Positions 1 to 8,460 of a DNA stretch of 64,000 nucleotides are shown here, in pieces (within the stretch, counting starts at the first letter, position 1; each line of letters begins with the position of its first letter). The notes under the pieces were generated by a model, which searched no databases, had not been told where the DNA came from, and saw nothing but the letters and a program-made list of their open reading frames with translations. Where the stretch lies: assembly GCA_036250195.1 (NCBI GenBank), contig JAVHZZ010000017.1:2356001-2420000 (forward strand), in the 5' to 3' direction. Position numbers and translations under genes: made by a program. The DNA comes from Mixophyes australis (lineage: Eukaryota > Chordata > Amphibia > Anura > Limnodynastidae).

Positions 1-1596
1 ATCTACCTCTAAGAAGAAAGGTCGTTCTTGATCTGGCTGGGACAGAACTGGAGCTGAAGAAAATGCTTTCTTTAAGGTTATGAAGGCAGACATGGCTTCC
101 GAGGACCAAACCCTGGGGTTGGCAGTCTTCCTGGTTAAAGCTGTAATGGGAGCTATAATGGTGGAGAATCCCTAAATAAATTGGCGATAATAGTTTGCAA
201 AGCCAATGAACCTTTGAATCGCTTTAAGGCCTTGTGGCTGAGGCCAGTCCAGAATAGCTGACACCTTGGTGGGATCCATACAAAGACCTTGACCCGACAC
301 AATGAAACCAAGAAAAGGTACCTGGCTAATCTCAAACACACATTTCTCCAGCTTGCAGTAGAGGTGATGTTTCCGGAGTCTACGTAAGACCTCCTTTACT
401 TGTTCCTGATGAGTTTTCAGATCTTTAGAAAATATTAATATATTGTCTAAATACACTACCACAGAAGTGTATAACAGGTCATGAAAGATATCGTTAACAA
501 AGGTTTGGAAGATGGCTGGGGCGTTGCAGAGGCCGAAGGGCATCACCAGGTACTCAAAATGTCCATCTCTGGTGTTAAAGGCCGTTTTCCATTCGTCCCT
601 CTTCTTGATGCGAATCAAATTATAGGCCCCACGGAGATCTAATTTGGAAAAAATTTGAGATCCACTGAGTTTGTCAAAGAGGTCGGAGATGAGAGGTAGT
701 GGATATCGATTTTTGACAGTGATGCGGTTGAGAGGACGATAATCAATACAAGGCCGAAGAGACCCATCCTTCTTCTTAACGAAAAAAAACCCTGCACCCG
801 CTGGGGAAGTGGATTTGCGGATAAATCCCCGTTTCAGGTTTTCCGAAATATATTGAGACATGGCTGACGTCTCTGGACGAGATAAAGGGTAGGTCCGCCC
901 TTTGGGGATGGGTTGGTCAGGAGATAAAACAATAGCGCAATCCCAGGGACGATGAGGAGGCAAGATCTCCGCTTCCACCTTACTGAATACATCTTGGAAT
1001 TCCATATAGGCCTCAGGAAGGTGGGTTAGCTCGGAATGAGCCATTACTTGACATTTTGAAGGCAAGACTCTAGACAGACATTCAAAGCGACATCCTGAAC
1101 CCCACGACATAACTTGAGCGTGGTCCCAATCCATCTGAGGAGAATGCTTTCTCAGCCACGGTAGCCCCAAGATGAGGGTATTAATGGACCTCGGCAACAC
1201 CAAAAGTTGGATCATCTCGCTATGAAGTACTCCTACCATCAACCGAACAGGAGAAGTCACGGAGGAGATGGAGCCGTGGGTGACACGACTACCGTCGACT
1301 GCCGTCAGAGATAACGGTTGAGGCAATGGGTTTAAAGGTATTTGGAGCTGCGAAGCTAGATCCGCCGAAATGAAGTTCCCGGAGGAGCCGGAGTCCACAA
1401 AGGCCGTGGTGGAAAAGGTACCCTTGGGGGTGCTCAGGATGACAGCCATCTGAAATTCTGGGGAATTTTCTTTAGAATAGGGAGCAACTGTGGATTCTCC
1501 TAAAACGGCCTCCCCACCACCGTTTAGGAGGAAGAGTTTCCCGGTTTCTTGGGACAAACTCTTAGCAGGTGTCCCGGATCTCCACAATACAGACAC
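1..1596 (-). pseudogene. Ty3/gypsy (Tf1/sushi-type) pol, 5' part, cut by window edge
   Basis: Polyprotein of an LTR retrotransposon (protease, reverse transcriptase, RNase H, integrase). Only the protease and RT part is inside the window. Visible: aspartic protease motif D-S-G at residues 68-70 of the Met-initiated frame, followed by SGNFIS; RT blocks around residues 270-400 (KKKDGSLRPCIDYRPLN, SKLDLRGAYNLIRI, MPFGLCNAPAIFQ). The catalytic RT motif reads YLDN at residues 382-385 where YxDD is expected. A nonsense codon at 172-174 (TAG on the minus strand, CAG in the second copy at 58574) ends the frame at residue 474, so this copy is broken. Pol lies in the -1 frame relative to gag. Confidence 0.93.
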
Positions 1597-2468
1597 AGGC
1601 GTTGTTTGAAGCGTCTCTCCCTCTCTTCAAGGGATAATTTAGAGCGTCCTACTTGCATTGGTTCGTCCACTGGCAGGATGGGATTTTGGAACTGGGGTGC
1701 TAACCGTGGTATGAACCGTTTGCCAGGAGAGCGTTCCTGCGTGCGCTCTTGGTAGCGCAAATCCACCTTTATGCACATGGAGATGAGGGAATCTAACTCG
1801 GCCGGGAGTTCTCTGGAAATTAGCTCATCCTTAATCCGGTCAACCAGACCTTGCCAAAAGGTTGCCACCAGTGCTTCGTTATTCCATTTTAACTCGGAAG
1901 CCAGGGTCCGAAATTGAACTGCGTATTGCCCCACGGACAGGTCACCTTGGCGGAGGTTTAACAAGCTAGTAGCTGCAGAAGCAACTCTTCCGGGATCATC
2001 GAAGACTTTTCTGAAAGCTTCAATGAAGGAGTTGGAGCTATTAAGAAGTGGACCCCCTTGTTCCCATAAAGGTGAGGCCCAGGCAAGGGCTTGACCACTG
2101 AGGAGGGAGATGAGAAAGGCTACTTTGGTGCGTTCTGAAGAAAAGGCCCCTGGGTTGCACTCAAATTGAATGGCACATTGGTTCAGAAAGCCCCTGCACT
2201 TCTTGGGATCACCGTCAAACTTTTCGGGTGTCGGGATGCGTAAACCGGAGGCCGCTGTAGAGACCGTAACCACACTGGATGCTGTGGATGCAGAAGAGGT
2301 TATGGCTGGTGTAGCGGGTGAAGCATTCTGAAATGTATCGAAGCGGGTAGCAATCCCTTGGACACATTGTAGGAGATGCGCTTGGGCTGCTTCTTGTTGC
2401 TCCACTCGTTGAGCCAAATGCAGGAGTAGGTCTCGAGCAGACGGTTCACCAGACCCCTCCGTTGTCAT
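1524..2468 (-). CDS. Ty3/gypsy gag, copy 1
   Basis: Structural capsid/nucleocapsid protein of the gypsy element, 314 aa and open throughout. A CCHC zinc knuckle (CLYCGDPGHLLRVC) lies at residues 292-305, as expected for nucleocapsid. An N-terminal Gln-rich helical stretch is followed by a retrotransposon-gag-like region (FDGDPKKCRGFLNQC, then YAVQFRTLASELKWN). The start ATG lies directly after the putative primer-binding site, 13 bp inside the LTR edge, which leaves almost no leader. It ends 72 bp inside the pol reading frame. The copy at 59925-60869 is nearly identical. Confidence 0.93.
   Translation of the reverse strand: MTTEGSGEPSARDLLLHLAQRVEQQEAAQAHLLQCVQGIATRFDTFQNASPATPAITSSASTASSVVTVSTAASGLRIPTPEKFDGDPKKCRGFLNQCAIQFECNPGAFSSERTKVAFLISLLSGQALAWASPLWEQGGPLLNSSNSFIEAFRKVFDDPGRVASAATSLLNLRQGDLSVGQYAVQFRTLASELKWNNEALVATFWQGLVDRIKDELISRELPAELDSLISMCIKVDLRYQERTQERSPGKRFIPRLAPQFQNPILPVDEPMQVGRSKLSLEERERRFKQRLCLYCGDPGHLLRVCPKKPGNSSS
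1536..1542 (-). promoter_or_regulatory. Putative -1 ribosomal frameshift heptamer (gag/pol)
   Basis: On the minus strand the sequence reads GGGAAAC with gag-frame spacing G GGA AAC, the X XXY YYZ form. Slipping -1 here enters the pol frame (GKLFLLNGG...), just before the gag stop at 1524. No downstream pseudoknot was tested. Confidence 0.6.
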
Positions 2469-2469
2469 G

Positions 2470-2479
2470 GCCAGAGTAT
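2470..2479 (-). other. Putative self-priming primer-binding site, gypsy copy 1
   Basis: The minus strand reads ATACTCTGGC, 2 nt inside the LTR edge. It is perfectly complementary to GCCAGAGTAT inside the LTR (plus-strand 2879-2888), which lies about 31 bp downstream of the TATA-like box, at the expected RNA 5' end. It does not look like a tRNA 3'-end complement. Self-priming is known for the Tf1/sushi group. Confidence 0.6.
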
Positions 2480-2481
2480 AC

Positions 2482-3124
2482 TGTCACGACTGATAGTGGG
2501 TACCTGCTGTTGTTGGCGCAACTCAGAGGAAGGCGCGGAGTCTAACGTGCCCCTGGTATTCACCAGGAACCCCCGCAAGGAAGTATGGACTCCGCTGCAG
2601 GGACACGCAGGTCGCGGTCCTTCCTAGAGTCCACAGCGAGATACAAGGAGGTGTCAGACAGGCCGGGTCAGCAACGTTCAGGTAGAAGAGGTACAAAGGG
2701 AAATCCAGAAGAATGGTGAGGCAAGCCGGGTCGGTAACTTTCAGGGAGAACAGTACAAAGGCAGAATCCAAATAGGGGTGGTCAAACGGTCCGGGTCAAA
2801 AGGTCACAAGCAGCACGAGGATAGTCAGGAACGAATACAGCAACTGGTATACACAAACGCTGGAGGCAGGAAGACCTGATACTCTGGCACTGGTGAGAGG
2901 GCAGGAAGAGGTTTAAATACTGTGGTAACCCAATCAGAATCAGCGCTGCAGCGCTGTCATACCTGCCGCCAGGAATCCTTCATAGCGTCCCGTTGCCTAG
3001 CAACGGGGCGCGTCATCACACCCAGAGGTCGGACGGCAGGGGGATCCGGAAGTGATGCGTCTGGTTGCTATGCAACCAGACGCGCTGTCAGCAGACAGGC
3101 GGCCGTGCGGAACGGCGCCTGACA
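2482..3124 (-). repeat. Gypsy 5' LTR, copy 1 (643 bp)
   Basis: Begins TGTCACGACT and ends GCGCCTGACA on the plus strand; same length as the two LTRs at 56002 and 60883, and differs from the latter at one base that I could find (A in CCGCCAGGAA near 2971). Promoter elements in minus orientation: TATTTAAA at 2912-2919 and predicted start at 2888. Two palindromes lie upstream in U3, at 2991-3005 and 3061-3079. The flank TTCTC at 3125-3129 is the target duplication seen at the intact copy. Confidence 0.93.
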
Positions 3125-3990
3125 TTCTCCCTCTGCAGGTTCGGCTGGTTGTGTGACATCAGGTCAGAGGTCTGGGCGTGCTTCTTATGCGGAAGCCGCA
3201 TCTACGGCCATGGTGGGCCCGTCATCACGTGTGGAAGGTGGTAGTCGTGGGTCAGTTGGTGAGCATGCCAGTAGGGTATCTGGTTCTAGCTCTGATTCCA
3301 GCTCTTCTACCTCTGGGAGTGAGGTTCCGGCCAGGTCTGGGAGGGCAGACACAAGATTGATGAAGCTCCTGGAGAGGAAGTTGTGTAGTACCTGCCATAG
3401 GGCGGGGTTGGAAGGTGTTGGTTCCAATGAAGGAAGCAGGATATTGAGGGACGATGTGGTGCGCTGTTCCAATACAGCCGTCAGGGGGATATTAGGTGCC
3501 GGGTGTGTGGTAAGATAGGCACAGGTTGTTTTGTGGATATGTTTGCCATCACTAATAAGGCTACAGATGATTTGGCAGCATCAAGGTCACGCTCTGGCGT
3601 GTTGATGAGGCATATCGAGAAATTGTCATACCTGGTTATTGAAATTGACACTGTTGCAGGGTGTTGTAAGCTTCCAATGGAGGAAGTGGCTAAGTTGAGG
3701 GGTGTGATTGATTCATTTCAGGGTGAGTGTAAGGTGCAGTAAAAACAGGTGCAGTCACTGCTTGGCCTGCTTAATTTTGCTTGTAGTGTGATACCCATGG
3801 GTAGGGTTTTTTGCCAGAAGTTAGAGAGGGCTATGGTTGGGATTACAAAAGCAATGCATTTTGTGAGGATATCCAAGGAAATTAGAGATTATATGGCTAT
3901 GTGGTGCATGTTCTTGGAAAATTTTAAATGAGTTTGAAGCTGCTTTGTTTCGGCTTGAGTGTGTAAAGGCTTTTTTCATGGCTTTCAGAA
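3125..3990 (+). pseudogene. Host Ngaro-like element: gag remnant, RT C-terminal part, start of recombinase (deleted)
   Basis: Remains of a tyrosine-recombinase retrotransposon, interrupted upstream by the gypsy insertion. The gag-like frame crosses the insertion site (Ser-rich stretch, ending at a TAG at 3516-3518). Another frame gives a short gag-like piece (FVDMFAITNKA) joined to the end of an RT (KLSYLVIEIDTVAGCCKLP, then from 3749 QSLLGLLNFACSVIPMGRVF), the pattern I associate with DIRS/Ngaro RT. After LENFK the frame jumps to EAALFRLECVKAFFMAFR, an N-terminal tyrosine-recombinase segment whose continuation (GELLASSRS) is at 7018. So RT palm, RNase H and the recombinase N-terminus are deleted. 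Near-identical copy at 61526-62391. Confidence 0.7.
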
Positions 3991-4208
3991 ATACAACAGA
4001 GGGATTGAATGAGACCGAGGTGATATAAACACTGAGGGGGCAGGCAGAGGAAAAAGTACAGGCATACCAGGAGTTAACTTATCTGGGTTGTGGTAGAAAT
4101 CTGAGTTATCCAATCAGTGGAGCCGGAAGGGGAGGGGTTTGCTTTCCTGAGGAGGCTTATAACATATAGGAAAAGGATGTGACTTCCTCTTGCCGGATAG
4201 ATTTGTTA
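3991..4208 (+). repeat. Ngaro split repeat A1 (218 bp)
   Basis: Direct repeat of 6345-6562, same length, with two substitutions found (aaacactg/aaacgctg; gcatacc/gcattcc). It forms the left end of the inner element. Confidence 0.85.
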
Positions 4209-4495
4209 AGTGAGTATGGGCTCTCTGCTGTCCTGGTAAGTATTGCTACATAAACTGTTTTTTCACTGTGTTTTTTAACTGTGTTATACTGTTTTTGGTA
4301 TTGCATTTATTGCTGTGATCGTGTTTATTTAAGTTGTATTTTCAGTGTTCTTTTCTTTTCACATTTGTTCCCAATCCATTCTCCTCCTTGTTTTCTCCAC
4401 CTTATCTTCTTCCCCTAGTTCTTGTCCCTTCCTCCCCTACCTTTCCCCTCTCTCTTTTTCTTGTTTATTTTTTGTTACCTTTTCCTTCCCCCATT
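4209..4495 (+). other. Leader region of inner Ngaro element
   Basis: No convincing coding sequence. Pyrimidine-rich stretch from about 4380 to 4490 directly before the gag start. Copy at 62610-62896. Confidence 0.5.
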
Positions 4496-4795
4496 ATGCT
4501 CCGGGCCAAGAGAGTTAGGGTTCCACCCCACCGCCTCGCTGAGGTGGCCCTTAGTAAGCGGCGAGCCCAGATCCGGGCCTCGCCGACGGGTGTTTCCTCT
4601 TCCCCCCTCTCGGGTAGTGGGGTGGGTGTCCCCGGCGGTTCCGCTGCAGCCGCGGCGGCTAGTAAAAGTTTCTGCGCATGCGTGACGACGCGCACGCAGA
4701 CGCGCGCGCATGCGCGTCAGTCCATCCCGATTCCGGCGGCCATGTTAGATGCGGGCGCTCCAGGAGCGCCCGTGGATGCCCCTGCAGCCCAGTAG
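4496..4795 (+). pseudogene. Truncated Ngaro-type gag start
   Basis: The frame opens MLRAKRVRVPPHRLAE and runs 99 codons through a G/S/A-rich, GC-rich stretch to TAG at 4793-4795. I read it as the N-terminus of ORF1/gag because it is the first ATG after the leader and is basic and low-complexity. The rest of gag and all of RT have been lost by internal deletion, since the recombinase C-terminus follows within a few bases. In the second copy (62897) there is a 15-bp in-frame insertion and an earlier stop (CAG to TAG, 63134-63136). Confidence 0.5.
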
Positions 4796-5076
4796 AATTG
4801 ACAAGGTTGTATAGGGATATGTCTCCTGCTCCCGGTGGTTATTGGCTTAGACATGGTAATGGTTTTCCCCTTACAAAGTTTCAATTTTCAGCGGTATTCA
4901 AAAATTGCGTGGTTAAGCTTGGTTTGAGTGCAGCGGACTATGGGACGCATTCCTTTAGGATAGGGGCAGCTACGGTAGCGGCAGAAGAAGGTGTGTCTGA
5001 GCAGAGCATTATGGCTTTGGGTAGATGGAAGTCTAAGTGTTTTAAGTGGTATGTCAGGCCAGCTGTGGCGCTCTAG
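4796..5076 (+). pseudogene. Tyrosine recombinase, C-terminal catalytic part (inner Ngaro)
   Basis: DNA-cleaving recombinase used for integration by DIRS-order retrotransposons. Visible: THSFRIGAAT with the H-x-x-R pair, then GRWKSKCFKWYVRP with the downstream W and the nucleophile Tyr. The N-terminal half with the first catalytic Arg is missing through the internal deletion, so this fragment cannot be active by itself. Ends at TAG 5074-5076. A diverged copy of the same region is at 7017-7473, and a near-identical copy at 63212-63492. Confidence 0.8.
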
Positions 5077-5329
5077 CCTTAGACAGGGCGATGTAATAAG
5101 GCTGACCTATGACGTTGCGTTGCTTACCTTGTTGAAAGGGAGCGCGGAGGGTTTTGCCATTTCTTTTCTCCGGGGGCCTGATTGGCGGTGGCACCCCGGG
5201 GTTTCCGGTTTTACCTCTGCATGGGTCACCCTGCGTTATGCGCGAATGTGGCAGTTTTTTGTTTTCAGTATTAATTATGTTTTACGTTTTGCCATTTAAT
5301 TTACTACTAATAAATTACTCCATGTTGCA

Positions 5330-5992
5330 GGTGTACGTCAGGATGGGAGGAGTATTTGACTAGTAGGCCATTCATTTGTTTTTTGGGCCGGTAAGAGCGG
5401 CCCTGCTCATGATGTGAGCAAATTTTCCAGGGCGGAGTCAATAAGATGGATAGGTGTTAGGGGTATGCATTGGGCATCTCTGTTGAAGATACTAAAAGAC
5501 ACCGAGAGTAGGTTTGGGCGCCCTTTAGAACTTGTAATTCACCTTGGGGGGAATGACCTGGGTAAGTGGTCCAGTTTAGAGCTCATTGAACATATAAGAT
5601 CTGATGTCGGGGCCATTAAGTTACATTGGCCAACAGTTCACCTTACATGGTCCGATATTATCCCTAGGCGCAATTGGAGAGGGGCGGATAAACCAGCACG
5701 GATTGAGAAAGCTTGTGGGAAGGTAAATAGGGCGGTTCGGAAGATCTTTCAGGAAGTAGGTGGTGGCTGCATTAGTTATCCGTCCATAAGGGCTGTGTTG
5801 ACGCAGTACTATAGGCCCGATGGTGTACATTTGTCTGATTTGGGTATGGCATACTTTATAGAGCAGATATTTGTTTTTTTTTGTTTGGCTATGAGAGGTC
5901 GGTTGGTGGCGGGCTGCGGTTCCTGGTGGGAAACCTTAGCTGTGGCAGTAAGCAGCCCAATCAGCGGCCATTTTGTTACATTGAAGGCGTAG
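5330..5992 (+). pseudogene. SGNH/GDSL-type hydrolase of Ngaro element
   Basis: A putative esterase/acetylhydrolase-like domain carried by the element. All classic blocks are visible in one frame: block I GHSFVFWAG (Ser codon 5372-5374), block III HLGGNDLG with Gly and Asn, and block V DGVHLSDLG with the Asp-x-x-His pair. An in-frame TGA at 5357-5359 lies just before block I; the first ATG after it (5414) starts beyond the catalytic Ser, so the full domain is not translatable here. The diverged copy at 7697-7966 has TGG at that codon. The domain is preceded by a pyrimidine-poor acceptor-like sequence (ttgcag/gt). The copy at 63744 has a 1-bp deletion (gacacgag for gacaccgag). Confidence 0.75.
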
Positions 5993-6344
5993 TAGGCACT
6001 CTCCTCTTAAAGGGATTGGGCAATTAGCAGAATAGCCCTTCGGGGTTAAGGGGCTCCGCTTAGGCGGGCGGGCCTCAGCTAATATGCCAAATGGGGGAGT
6101 TTGGCATTTTACGCCTAGTCGAGTCCAAATTAGTTTGGACGGAATTTACAACTAGTAGGTGTGGCCTGGATGCTGATTGGTCTGTTTATGTTGGCCACCA
6201 ATTTTTCCCCAGCAGGTTTCGCCTATAATAAATTCCTGACCTTTCAAACGCCAATTCAAGTCTCTGTGTCGTTATTTTAGTTGTTAAGTTAACTCTGGTA
6301 AAGGTTAAAGATGGTATAGAAGTTTGTCCACCATAAGCGGTTTA
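5942..6344 (+). repeat. Ngaro split repeat B1 (403 bp)
   Basis: Direct repeat of 6614-7016, offset 672 bp; I see three substitutions. Joined directly to A2 at 6345. Confidence 0.85.
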
Positions 6345-6562
6345 ATACAACAGAGGGATTGAATGAGACCGAGGTGATATAAACGCTGAGGGGGCAGGCA
6401 GAGGAAAAAGTACAGGCATTCCAGGAGTTAACTTATCTGGGTTGTGGTAGAAATCTGAGTTATCCAATCAGTGGAGCCGGAAGGGGAGGGGTTTGCTTTC
6501 CTGAGGAGGCTTATAACATATAGGAAAAGGATGTGACTTCCTCTTGCCGGATAGATTTGTTA
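6345..6562 (+). repeat. Ngaro split repeat A2 (218 bp)
   Basis: Second copy of A1 (3991-4208), located between B1 and B2. It is followed by a 51-bp stretch (6563-6613) not present elsewhere in the window. Confidence 0.85.
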
Positions 6563-6613
6563 CCCACCCACCCATCCCATATTGTGGTATTGATATTGGA
6601 CTTGTGTTTACAA

Positions 6614-7016
6614 GTGGCGGTAAGCAGCCCAATCAGCGGCCATTTTGTTACATTGAAGGCGTAGTAGGCACTCTCCTCTTAAAGGGATTGGGCAATTAGC
6701 AGAATAGCCCTTCGGGGTTAAGGGGCTCCGCTTAGGCGGGCGGGCCTCAGCTAATATGCCAAATGGGGGAGTTTGGCATTTTACGCCTAGTCGAGTCTAA
6801 ATTAGTTTGGACGGAATTTACAACTAGTAGGTGTGGCCTGGATGCTGATTGGTCTGTTTATGTTGGCCACCAATTTTTCCCCAGCAGGTTTCGCCTATAA
6901 TAAATTCCTGACCTTTCAAACGCCAATTCAAGTCTCTGTGTCGTTATTTTAGTTGTTAAGTTAACTCTGGTAAAGGTTAAAGATGGTATAGAAGGTTGTC
7001 CACCATAAGCGGTTTA
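6614..7016 (+). repeat. Ngaro split repeat B2 (403 bp), right end of inner element
   Basis: Copy of B1. Its last bases (gcggttta) abut the resumed recombinase frame of the host element at 7017. Confidence 0.85.
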
Positions 7017-7473
7017 CAGGTGAGTTGTTAGCTTCATCTAGATCGGCAATCAGTTCAGGGTTACTTCACAGAAATGTTGTGGTTAAGAATGATAACATAG
7101 CTTGTAAGATCCATAGATCAAAGACTGATCCTTTGGGTAGGGGGCGGTGGATTACCTAGCATCGTAATCAGGATATTGCAGTTTGCCTGCTTGAGTTTAC
7201 AAGATTGTATAGAGATATGTCCCCTGCTCCTGGTGGTAATGGGCTTAGGCACCATGATAGGTACCCCCTTACGAAGGTCTAGTTTTCCGCGGTCTTTAAG
7301 AATTGTATTGCTAAACTTGGATTGGATACAGCAGACTATGGGACTCATTCTTTTAGAATAGGAGCGGCTACAGTAGCGGCGGAGGAGGGTGTGTCGGAAC
7401 AAAGTATCGTGGCTTCGGGTAGGTGAAGGTCTAAGTGTTTCAAACAGTATGTTAGGCCAGCTGTTGCGCTTTA
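7017..7473 (+). pseudogene. Host Ngaro tyrosine recombinase, C-terminal half (split by inner element)
   Basis: Translates as GELLASSRSAISSGLLHRN, then HRSKTDPLGRGRWIT, then after a frame change DMSPAPGG...DYGTHSFRIGAATVAAEEGV and a broken GR*RSKCFKQYVRPAVAL. This is the same protein as at 4796-5076 but with more of its N-terminal side, with frameshifts and stops (for example at about 7280 and 7425). H-x-x-R and the terminal Tyr are present. Its missing N-terminal portion is at about 3936-3990. Confidence 0.75.
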
Positions 7474-7696
7474 GGCTTAATAATGCAATGTGGTAAGGCT
7501 GACCCATGACATGCGTTGCTTGTCTTGTTAAAAGAAGGCGTGGAGGGATTTGCCATTTCTTTTCCCCGGGGGCCTGATTGGCTTGTGGCACCCCGGGGTT
7601 TCCGGTTTTACCTGTGCATGGGTCACCCTGCATTGCGCGCAAATATATAGTAGTGTCTTTCTCTAATACCATGTATTATGTCTTGAAATTTGTTTT

Positions 7697-7966
7697 ATGT
7701 GCATTTTACTCCATGTGGCAGGTTCACGGCAGGATGGGAAGCATTTTTGGCTGGTCGGCCATTCATTTGTTTTTTGGGCTGGTAAGAGTGGTCCTGCTCA
7801 TGATTTGAGCAAATTTTCCCGGGCAGATTCAGTTAGATGGTTAGGTTTTAGGGGTTTACGTTGGGCGACGCTATTAAAGATTCTAAGGGATAGCGAGATA
7901 AAGTTTGGGTGCCCTTCAGTGCTTATAATCAACACTCTAGGCACCCAACCACCATGGCATTACTAG
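7697..7966 (+). pseudogene. Host Ngaro SGNH hydrolase, N-terminal fragment
   Basis: An uninterrupted 89-codon frame containing RQDGKHFWLVGHSFVFWAG, i.e. hydrolase block I with the nucleophile Ser. It is homologous to 5330-5560 but diverged. The homology ends at about 7940, where AT-rich sequence begins, so the GGND and DGVH blocks are lost. The Trp codon TGG here corresponds to the TGA seen in the inner element. Confidence 0.7.
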
Positions 7967-8460
7967 TGTTCTGTATTTAATAAATAGGCCTTCTTACCCC
8001 AACCAGAACTAAAATTAAATTAATAGCATTCTCAGCATTAACAGTTAAACAACCCCCCCCCCCCCCCACCCAACCAGTCCAAAACAATAAATTAGTACAC
8101 ATTTAATAATTAGGATATTTTACCCCAACCAGCCCAGCATTAAATTAATATACTTAAATACTTAAATAAATACTTAAATTTAATAAATAAGCCTCCTACC
8201 CCCCAAACAGCCCCAACCTTAAATTAATAGCTCCCATGTTTAATAATTAGGCCTCCTCCCCCCTAAAAACCCCAACAGTATATTCTTAGTGTTTATGTTT
8301 AATAAATAAACTTCCTTCCTCCCAACCTTCCCCAACATTAGATTAATAACATTCCGATTTGATTTTTAAATCAATTTCACCCCCACCAGCCCAAAAATTA
8401 AATTAATAGCATTTCCATTTAATAAAAGGTCTATTTCACCCAACCAGCCTCAATATCAAG
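7967..8460. repeat. Degenerate AT-rich tandem repeat, unit near 60 bp
   Basis: Repeated alternation of 'aaattaatagc', 'atttaataaata' and C-rich 'ccccaaccagcc' blocks at irregular spacing near 60 bp, with a C run at about 8050-8066. No coding content. Confidence 0.55.

Larger units (their letters stand above)
3991..7016 (+). mobile_element. Inner Ngaro-like deletion derivative with A1-B1-A2-B2 split direct repeats
   Basis: A compact 3.0-kb element. Order: A1 (3991-4208), gag start (4496-4795), tyrosine-recombinase C-terminus (about 4796-5076), SGNH hydrolase (about 5330-5992), B1 (5942-6344), A2 (6345-6562), a 51-bp spacer, B2 (6614-7016). Split direct repeats of this order are the hallmark of Ngaro/PAT elements. 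No RT is present, so it would be non-autonomous. It splits the recombinase gene of the surrounding element: the reading sense runs ...AFFMAFR up to about 3990 and resumes with GELLASS at 7018. No clear target duplication is visible, as expected for recombinase-mediated insertion. The left 1.6 kb recurs at 62392-64000. Confidence 0.7.

Noticed and set aside
2491..3120. Open frames of 66-82 codons inside the LTRs
   Set aside because: LTR sequence; they recur only because the LTR recurs.
1..3124. Treating the two gypsy copies as independent insertions
   Set aside because: They share the identical target base in the same host sequence and 2.4 kb of identical flank, so one insertion was duplicated.
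3185..3472. 95-codon antisense frame in the Ngaro gag
   Set aside because: Shadow of the gag frame on the opposite strand.
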